Below, in pieces: positions 55,441 through 64,000 of a stretch of DNA of 64,000 nt (positions are counted from its first letter, which is position 1; the number at the start of each line of letters is the position of its first letter). The position numbers were made by a program, and so were the translations under genes. This DNA is from Batillaria attramentaria (Eukaryota > Mollusca > Gastropoda > Batillariidae). The notes beneath the pieces are model-generated. The model was not told the origin of the DNA. It saw only the letters and a program-made list of their open reading frames with translations, and ran no database searches. The stretch spans positions 298,501 through 362,500 of the forward strand of contig JACVVK020000172.1 in NCBI GenBank assembly GCA_018292915.2. The letters run 5' to 3'.

Positions 55441-56705
55441 TGTTGGTTGCCATTAGGCTGCATGGATGGCATTTTGAATTTGTTCCTGTGTCTGCTACAG
55501 CGTAAAATGGACCTGCACTTCAAGTTGGACCGCGATCTCTTAAGCCTGGATAAGTCTATCGACAATGAATGATATCACCATGAGGTTTTCCTCCGGATTT
55601 GCATAAAGCTGCGGACCAATCACTCTTAAGCTCAGGAACCGAAGAATGGGCGCAGACAACAGTGCTACATGTATAACCAACACCACTCACATCATCATCA
55701 TCGTCCATCTGACTGATACAGAAACTCTCTTACCTTTCGGGAGCTACCAGGAGATGGCTGATGGTGGCCTGTGAATGGATGTAGAGTGTGCTGGTGGACC
55801 TTCAGAAGTCAGTACTGAGTGGAGGGTTATCACCTCCACAAGCACAAAAACACAAGCAAGGCTGATACTGGTAGATGTACTGTGTAGGTTTAGGTGAAGG
55901 TTTCATTGGGAGTTCAGTTGCATTACAAGTAGATGCGAAAGTAAACACACGGCTTTACCCTGAAAATAATTTTCGTCAAAACGTTTAATATTAAAGCAGC
56001 GGCATCACCCCCCCACCCCCCACCACCACCCCCACCCCCCACCACCACTCACCCACCCACCAAGCAAAAACAAACACCCCAACAACAACAAGAAGAAACC
56101 CGCAATCAAGCAAACAAACAACAACAACAAACAGACACAAACAAACACAAACAACAACCCGAAACAACAACACAAATAACACCGGCATCTTCACAAACCC
56201 ACGTGAACCCGGTTCGGATTGTCCTGTGGAATGTGAGACAGCGTCCCTTAATTAACCCCCCACACACATGTACACCCAGGGTGGAGCCTGTTTTGTTTTC
56301 GTGCACCCGGAGTTCAGACAGAGACAGGTGCCGGGGTCGGGTGTCGGGTGGCCGGAGGGTGGTTCCAGCGGGTGGGAGGAAGTGGTGGTTAGACAGGGGA
56401 CGCCGTGGCCGGGTGGATCCTGTCGTCATACGGAAAGTGGACGGACGGAGCACGAATGGCAAACTCGGGTTGTTGACTCTCGAGATCCGTCGTCCACCAG
56501 GTCTTCCTTCTTGGCGCTACTCTCTACGTGTGTTGGTTTTAAGGGGAATAAACTCTCTACACAAGTAAGGCAGTGCTGGTTGGGTTTTCTTTTCCCTCTT
56601 TTATGTCTTGAAGGCGACGTCACTGTATTTTTTTTTGAAAGTTTACAAACAAAGACAATGAACAATAAGTGAACTTGTTGACAATATTCAGGTTCACAAC
56701 AACAC

Positions 56706-56710
<5 letters not shown>
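55441..56710. other. Intergenic sequence, no gene recognised
   Basis: C/A-rich and CAA-rich low complexity at 56005-56175. Opposed frames at 56106-56462 and 56203-56672 have no domain. Confidence 0.45.
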
Positions 56711-56765
<55 letters not shown>

Positions 56766-56832
56766 ACTTTATTTTCCTAGGAAAGAGGTTATAGGCGCGC
56801 AAGCCCAAATTGCAAACCTGTCCTTGCTAACA
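56711..56832 (-). mobile_element. LINE 3'-tail copy next to (GA)n
   Basis: (GA)n at 56711-56761. On the minus strand 56832-56762 reads TTAGCAAGGACAGGTTTGCA and ends with GGAAAATAAAGTCAG. A diverged member of the same family. Confidence 0.75.
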
Positions 56833-57082
56833 TCTACATGAACAAAATTAAGTAAAACAAACATCAAGTGCAAAACAAAACAAAAGCGATGCTAATTAAA
56901 ACTGACATCATGTTGAGAGAGAGAGAGAGAGCACTAGCAAGACATACACGTACAAAACTGCTTCCAGCCCCAGCTTGGGACAACATACATACGTATTACA
57001 TGAATACAGCACGCTTGTCATTTACGAGTCTGTAAATTTAAATGTATTGTTGTTGTTCAGTAAAGAAGTACGTGTATAGAGC
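56833..57082. other. Unique sequence with short (GA)n at 56916-56931
   Basis: No gene is supported. Confidence 0.5.
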
Positions 57083-57216
57083 AACAACAACAACAACAAC
57101 AACAGCAGTGACAACAACAACAACAACAACAGCAGTGACAACAACAGCGACAACAACAGCAGCACCACCACCACCACCACCTCCACCACCAAAACCAACA
57201 ACAACAACAGCAACAA
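57083..57216. repeat. (CAA)n/(CAG)n/(CCA)n trinucleotide tract
   Basis: About 130 bp of CAA with CAG and a CCACCA block (57161-57190). Frames encoding poly-T or poly-L are artefacts. Confidence 0.95.
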
Positions 57217-58615
<1,399 letters not shown>

Positions 58616-58620
58616 ACTGC

Positions 58621-58782
58621 CATTTCATGAAATACCCAGCAAAATTCCGCATTTTACGAAACGGCCAAATTTACTGGCCATTTCATGAAATGAGGAAAAC
58701 TTTGTTGCGCATTTCACGAAATACGCATTGGAGAATTTGAAAGTCAAACGTTTGAATGCAAGTTTGCTCATTTCATGAAATG
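58621..58782. repeat. Spaced palindromic repeat CATTTCATGAAATG
   Basis: Five copies at 58621, 58650, 58679, 58710 and 58769. The spacings of 29, 29, 31 and 59 are multiples of about 29.5. Two copies vary (CATTTTACGAAACG, CATTTCACGAAATA). The core fits TTCNNGAA, the inverted pair of a heat-shock element, but could equally be a decayed minisatellite. Confidence 0.75.
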
Positions 58783-58839
58783 GACACTTTTTGACTGTGA
58801 TGTACACCCTCAACATTTAACAAAATTTAATTTGCATAT

Positions 58840-58948
58840 TCCACTATGTACATATAACAACATATACTATTCACAATCACCACTATGTACATATAACAAC
58901 ATATAACAACATATAACAACATATAACAACATATACTATTCAGAATCA
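58840..58948. repeat. 10-bp AT-rich tandem repeat inside a local duplication
   Basis: ACATATAACA repeated five times (about 58876-58930), flanked by two copies of CATATACTATTCASAATCACCA. Confidence 0.85.
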
Positions 58949-59104
58949 CCACAATGGTTTCAGGTGCTATAGTATAGTATGTCTCAAGCGACTTATTCTG
59001 ATGCACGGATTTGCATTACGCGCATTCTCCATGATAACTGATAACTGATCTACCCTGCCCTTCCACACCATGTCAGCCTGCTTGTTGAGAGTTTTTTTTT
59101 TTGT

Positions 59105-59245
59105 TTAAATGTTCCCTGTGTGTCTGTGTGTATGGAAGCTGTTTATTGTGCGGTGTATGTAGTTCTGATGTACGTCGCCTAGAGCCTGTCATTTACATGT
59201 ATAGGCGCCTTATGAGTCTTCATTATTATTATTATTATTCTATGA
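59105..59245 (+). mobile_element. LINE 3' end with (ATT)n tail
   Basis: TACGTCGCCTAGAGCCTGTC, then TATAGGCGCCTTATGAG and (ATT)5. Same architecture as the 3' end at 50957-51025 (CGCCTAGAGC ... GGCGCTATA ... ATT repeats). Confidence 0.65.
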
Positions 59246-59339
59246 AGAGGTTTCCACGGCGCTGTTGTGTGCCAGACAAACGTGGTGAGACGTGTTAAGG
59301 GGGCTTTATCAGAACCATATATACCTTATTTCAACTTAC

Positions 59340-59740
59340 CTTCCTTCTTTCGTCGATTGCATTTTGCGACTGCGTACGTGGGCAGCATACATGACACAAC
59401 GACCACGACGACAGCAGGTCACTAAATGGAAATAACGTAAGTTTATTGGGCTGGTGGCCATCTTGTTTTTCACTATTTTTGTTTTATTTTCCGTCTTTGG
59501 TCGACTGCGGTTCAGTGCCATTTTCATGACATCCTCTTTCGCTGCTCTAAATGTGGGACATGACTGCGTCATGCATACAATACAAGTTGGAGGGCAGCTT
59601 TTTCAGAAACATCTCTCTACATTGTTTTGAATGTACGTTCCGTCTTCGGTCGAATGCATTTTTGTGCCATTTTCATGGCATTCTTCTTCTTCTGCTCTTA
59701 AATCTCTGGCCTGGCTGCGCCATCTCTTTTTCATGCACAC
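59340..59740. repeat. Degenerate tandem repeat, period about 149 bp
   Basis: CCGTCTTTGGTCGACTGC (59491) and CCGTCTTCGGTCGAATGC (59640) both continue with GTGCCATTTTCATG, TCTGCTCT-AAAT and a CTGCG-CAT word. A weaker copy begins at 59347. Confidence 0.75.
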
Positions 59741-60474
59741 ACACACAGACACAGACAGACAACAGGCTTAAAATGACAAAACCTGACAAGCAGAAGAGCG
59801 ACTCTATTGTGCACGAAATGCCGCGCTCCGTGGCGCATGGAACTGGCATGCAGCATCCCACCCAATGTTGATGAAACAATTTCATGGTCCACCTGGCTTG
59901 TTTATGGATCAACCCTGGACGCGTGCAGCGGCAGAATTGCATTTTGTCTCCATGTCCACTCACCTGATTTCCTGTCACCTACGTGCACATGAACATCAGG
60001 TAAATGGCAGTTTTGCATTGTTAGGTAGAGATGAGCCGTTATCGCTTTAAAGTACTCGCGTCGTCTTGTTCTTTGTTCTGGATGCGAATGTTCATTTACT
60101 CACGAGTACATGATGTACGTACATCTCGTGTAGTACTGATAACGTGACTGGGGGACAGTTTCAAAATGAGGCAGAAGAACAGAATTCTTGTAGTTTTCAA
60201 GATTTGATTAAATGGGCAAATTCCATGTTTGCTAAATCGACCTTTTTGAACAGTTTCGCCCGGGGTGCCTGTGTGTGTGTGTGGGGGGGGGGAGGGGTTG
60301 AGATGGCAAAGGAGCTTTAGGATAGGATAATGTTATCGTGTTAGACAGAGAATGCGTTTATTAGAAAGAAGAAGAAGAAGAAAAAACTCCTACCTCCTAC
60401 TAACCGGTCCTTCAGAAGAGCCTTAAAAACTACCTCTTTACCAGAGACTTACTGCCAAACACAAGAAACAAATG
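59741..60474. other. Unique sequence, nothing recognised
   Basis: G-rich run at 60281-60298. No gene is supported. Confidence 0.5.

Positions 60475-60524
<50 letters not shown>
60475..60524. repeat. (CT)n microsatellite
   Basis: Pure CT tract of about 25 units. Confidence 0.97.
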
Positions 60525-60527
<3 letters not shown>

Positions 60528-60604
60528 TTTTTTGCTCAAGCGCAGCTTTCATGAAGCACTGCTGGGCAATGCACGTGGACATTGGATTGGAGTGGAGTGG
60601 ATTT

Positions 60605-60660
60605 AAAAAGGTCTGATACTGTCCGAGTTTAGACTCATACCGCTGAGCCATCTTGCCCCT
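60605..60660 (-). repeat. tRNA-like A-box segment
   Basis: On the minus strand GATGGCTCAGCGGTATGAG contains a perfect A-box match TGGCTCAGCGG. The expected B box is not convincing and no cloverleaf closes, so a relic SINE or chance match. Confidence 0.25.
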
Positions 60661-61029
60661 GTCAGAAGTGAGGGTGACAAGACAGGGAACCAGACGACCC
60701 ACAGAAAGACGCCACGCGGCCCGCGGGGGTGGGGGGACTAGCCCGAGTCTCAAGCCCTCATCACTGGCACCAAACGAAGCTGAAAGGTTAGGGAGTGTGA
60801 AAATAGGATGCAATTAGAATTAAACATTTCACCCGAAAATGAAAATCGTTACGCCGATTGTCACCGCGAAACCCTTTCACAAGACGGCAAGAAAGGGTGG
60901 ACGTAAAGCAAGGGGGTCTGGGCAAGAGGAGGGGGAGGAGAGGGGTAGGGGTGGTGGGGGAGGGGGAATGAGGGCGGGGGGGGGGGGGGGCAGGGGAAAG
61001 AAACATGCAAAGAGAACTCAGAAGCCAGT

Positions 61030-61400
61030 TTTATTACCGTGTTCTGCTCACCAGAGCCAGTCCCGCGGAGTGACATCAAAGAGAGTGGGAATATCGCCCT
61101 CCCAGTCCTGAAATATATCAATTTCCAGCTCACCGCCATAGTCATTTGAATGAAAATGACCCTGCGCCCTCTCTGAGCTGCTCCGTGTTGGACTTATTGC
61201 TGTTAATTTTACGCCGACCGAATCCGCATACACAATTGAAAAAGAGCGATGTGCGTTCGCGAGCGAGGTGAGCGAAAAGGCTTTGAAAGACCAGCCCGGC
61301 GCGTAGCGGATTGAGTCATTGTTCGCTCCACCAAAAGCCCTAACGCGCGAAACGGTCGTCTTCAATTGAAAGGCCGAATGAAACTTTAGCACATCGAGCT
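61030..61400. other. GC-balanced non-repetitive block, candidate conserved non-coding DNA
   Basis: Contains GTCATTTGAATGAAAATGAC (inverted GTCATTT...AAATGAC), GCTGTTAATTTTACGCC and CpG-rich sequence. The 114-codon minus frame 61048-61392 has no domain. Confidence 0.3.
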
Positions 61401-62309
61401 TTTGTGGGGGTGTAACAGTTTTCTGTCAGACTGACTTTTGACAGAGCCTTTCAGGCGAGTCAAGTCCGGCTTTGGAATTGTCGGAAAGGAAAAGGGTGGT
61501 GGGTGGGAGAAGTCCTAGCGTCACCTGCAAAAAGGCCTGAGCGCCCGTAAAGTCCACATGGCACTTGTGACCTTTTTCTCAGACGACAGTGGGGGAAAGG
61601 GGGTAGTGTGGAATGCGTCCACAAGGAGGTGATCTGGAGAACCTTTAGAACTTATGAATGGTTTGGTATTGGTGTCTGTATTACCCCATTACTTGCAAAT
61701 TCGGGCTGCTTCCCATCCCCGACCCCCCAGTCCCCACCTCCACCCCCAAAACCCGACTGAACGGCCGTCACCGCTGTTACAGTGAAGCGTAGATTCGACC
61801 CCCAGGTCGTGCTGATATGTGATACGATGAGCCACTTTTAGGTATTTTCTTGCCCACGGGCTGCTCTACTGGGGTTTCTCTCCAGGTCCTCCGGTTTTAC
61901 TCCTCTAGCAAAATTTAAAACAATAGGTAGGTGGGTGGCGCTTTACTGCCGAAACTCGCTTTCCAGTAAAAAGTAAAGACAATGAAGTAGTTAAAAAAAA
62001 TCTGTAGAGAAGTTTTCAGATGAGGCAACAACAGAAAACAAACAAACAAACAAACAAACAAACAAACAAACAAACAAACAACTGCGAAAAAACACTAATC
62101 ACTAACTTCCTGTACTACTGAAGAAAAGAAAACAAAGAAACAGAAACTGGTGTATCAGCCAAATCATTCTGTGGGACAACAGCGCCACTTATGACCATCA
62201 CGATGCCCTCACGAAGAAACACCTCCACTTCAGGGATAGGGTAGGAAAGGCAAGGAGAGGAGGGGTGAGAAGCCAGAGGTTCTCAACAATACCACATTCA
62301 GCCCGTCAA
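61401..62309. other. Intergenic sequence with (CAAA)n at 62036-62081
   Basis: No gene is supported. G-rich patches lie at 61590-61610. Confidence 0.45.
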
Positions 62310-62500
62310 CCATTGCCGAACGGACCCAACAATGGCGGCCGACACTTATTGAAATTCTTCCCAGCCTGACAACGGAGCGGCAGTACGCCAGTGAAAACAA
62401 GTGTTTAGCAGCGTACCAACATTCGCACCGCGTAAATCCGTCTAATTGACGATCCCTGACACCACGCTATTCAGGCCTGGTCGACTCCCATACAACGGGA
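62310..62500. other. GC-balanced non-repetitive block, weak candidate conserved non-coding DNA
   Basis: Contains AATGGCGGCCGACAC and CGTCTAATTGACGATCC. No frame of note. Confidence 0.23.
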
Positions 62501-62587
62501 CTGTCAGGACAGAGGGGCAGGGGGCGAAGGGGTGGGGGTGGTGGTGGTGGAGAGGGTGCTGCAGGTAGCGGGAACGAAGGTGTAAAG

Positions 62588-62638
62588 TTTTTTTTTTTTT
62601 TTTTTTTTTTTGGGGGGGGGGGGAAGGGGTGAGGGGGG
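62588..62638. repeat. Poly-T followed by poly-G
   Basis: About 24 T then about 11 G, then G-rich. A likely error-prone point in sequencing. Confidence 0.95.
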
Positions 62639-63300
62639 CGGATTAGCAGAGCCGCCTAAAGAAGTAGCCAGAAGTCTTTGACCCTCAGATCTTGCTCAAA
62701 AGCTTCTTTCTAATAGTCCATACCTGGAATATTACGCGCTCAGTATCGCCTGAATGCAAGAATATGAAGACATGTATTTGGTTAACTGGTCGGACATCTT
62801 CAGTAACGCTCTTACAGTTCCAGTCTCTATATTGATCACTTGGTCAGTTGTTTGCTTAGCACATTAACTGAACATGAAAATTGGAATCTTCTGGTCATGT
62901 TTTCAGTGCCACAGACACAGCCCAGTCTGACCTTTTTATCTCTACAGGTTTTGTTACAGCCATTAGTATTTTTTTTTTCTATTGTCCTCTGAATGTGTCT
63001 TGTCTGAATGTGAGCCGAGTTTTTTTTAATTATTATTATTTTTATTTCAGCTAGTATATAATGCAAATTGCACCCCTTGGCAGTAACTGTTACGAAGCTG
63101 GTACAACTGTGCTGAATGTCCGTGTCAATCCTAGTGCTGTTTTTGGCCGGTCGCCATATTTCCCATCTCTAACGTCCAAAAGTCTGGGTTTTGAAGCTTA
63201 ACGGCAAACTGTGACGGACACTTCTGTCCAGACGTTTCTTGAGGACCCAGCGAAGGTCCATTAGGAGTTCTACGGAAATCCTTATCCTGCTTACTAGTTG
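62639..63300. other. Unique sequence, nothing recognised
   Basis: No gene is supported. Confidence 0.5.
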
Positions 63301-63304
63301 TCTC

Positions 63305-63390
63305 GGTTAGCAACGGCAAGTTTGGAAATGGTCTTGTCAGTGACATTAGCTCTAACGTTCATAAATGAAGTATCGTTGTTATTGTCACTG
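63305..63390 (+). mobile_element. LINE 3'-tail copy
   Basis: TTAGCAACGGCAAGTTTGGA is identical to the copy at 42417 for 18 or more bases. It ends with TAAATGAAG and a short TATTGTC tail. This copy has no CT tract. Confidence 0.78.
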
Positions 63391-63455
63391 GAGATCATAA
63401 GTTTGTGAAAGGATTATTTCTCCACTTATGAGGAAATTCCAGGGGAAATAATAAA

Positions 63456-63540
63456 AGCATTACAGACGCTGTCACTGTGCAGGTGTGGAAGTGGTGTGAT
63501 GACAGACGAGAACAGCTCAGAACTATCTGCCGTGTGAACA
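63456..63540 (+). repeat. Dispersed repeat shared with 32744-32830
   Basis: AGCATTACAGACGCTGTCAC followed by TGTGCAGGTGT and AGTGGTGTG matches 32744 onward with small changes. Confidence 0.8.
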
Positions 63541-63576
63541 TAAAACTGGTAGGTTTAGTCCCAGTCAATTTTGCGT

Positions 63577-63805
63577 CGTCTTCTCGTTTTGACGTTTGGC
63601 AAGATTTCTCTTTGGCCTGGTGAGATATCCCCACGTTAACTTTTTAGCATGCTCTTGTTGTTCTGACGTCTGGTGGGATGTCTCTCTGGAGTGGTAGAAT
63701 ATCCCCAAGTTCTTGGTGTGGTAGGATATCGCAAGATATCCCCAAGTTAACTTTGCCATCCTCTTGCCGTTCTGGCGTCTGGCTAGATGTCTCTTTGGCG
63801 TGGTA
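63577..63805. repeat. Degenerate tandem repeat, three units
   Basis: Units start around GACGTTTGG (63591), GACGTCTGG (63664) and GGCGTCTGG (63774). Each continues with GATGTCTCT-TGG and GGTAGAATATCCCCAAGTT-like sequence, and the middle unit has an internal duplication. Confidence 0.8.
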
Positions 63806-64000
63806 GTGCCAGGCTACAGGGGGGCAGGGTCGCCGAGTCTACTGCTACAACTTCGTTTGTGGTGAGGGCCATCCGAGACCGAGAAGTTTGTCTGCCGTGG
63901 CAATTTGTGCCGAGGTTTGTTTGTCTTGTTCGCCCGCTCTTTCTCCGCGGCACGTATGTATTTTAAATTATATTTCTCCCTTCATTACGTCATGTCGGCG
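63806..64000. other. Unique sequence at window end, nothing recognised
   Basis: No gene is supported. Confidence 0.5.

Noticed and set aside
61048..61392. 114-residue minus frame as a host exon
   Set aside because: No domain, no convincing splice sites and no neighbouring exons. The block is better kept as possible non-coding conserved DNA.

Overview
This is a eukaryotic, animal-type genomic window with no complete host protein-coding gene that I can recognise. The most likely source is a gastropod mollusc. That assignment is an inference from the dominant tRNA-related SINE, the dense CA/GA microsatellites and the LINE tail types; nothing in the window fixes the species. Nearly all short open frames run through simple repeats and are not genes. 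The only convincing coding remnants are decayed non-LTR retrotransposon pieces: an APE-type endonuclease domain at 10.8-11.9 kb (minus), and reverse-transcriptase C-terminal tails at 31.4-31.7 kb (minus), 41.8-42.1 kb (plus) and 51.2-51.35 kb (minus).

The repeat landscape is the real content. One SINE family of about 175 bp has a tRNA-like head with A- and B-box motifs and a 3' end that reads GGACGTTAAAC followed by ACCC repeats. It is present as nine near-full copies, two truncated copies and several tail scraps, and six copies have visible target-site duplications. A second family is the 3' terminus of a LINE (TAGCAACGGCAAGTTTGG ... AATAAAG plus a short simple tail). It occurs eight times, usually abutting a CT/GA microsatellite. 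A solo LTR at 16619-16967 has 5-bp duplications, and a paralogous empty site lies at 13.5 kb. A repeat at 18.2-18.6 kb carries paired TGACGTCA palindromes spaced exactly 27 bp apart, with another copy in inverse orientation at 20.5 kb.

Tandem arrays include a 25-27-bp unit (5.6-6.0 kb), a 16-bp unit (35.3-35.7 kb), a 32-bp unit with E-box cores (53.5-53.8 kb), a nearly perfect 58-bp unit in six copies (54.3-54.7 kb), a degenerate ~29-bp palindromic unit (58.6-58.8 kb) and several 100-210-bp duplications. Long CA, GA, CA-GA compound, TA and poly-G/C tracts occur throughout.

Between these lie blocks of non-repetitive, GC-balanced sequence with ATTA-type homeodomain cores (for example 6.0-6.2, 21.6-21.9, 33.8-34.2, 42.7-43.0, 46.6-47.0 and 61.0-61.4 kb). 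They look like candidate conserved non-coding or regulatory DNA, which would suit a gene desert or a large intron. Only cross-species alignment can test that. I found no operon, CRISPR array, defence island or other gene system. The best candidates for something new are the repeat families and their relation to microsatellite birth.
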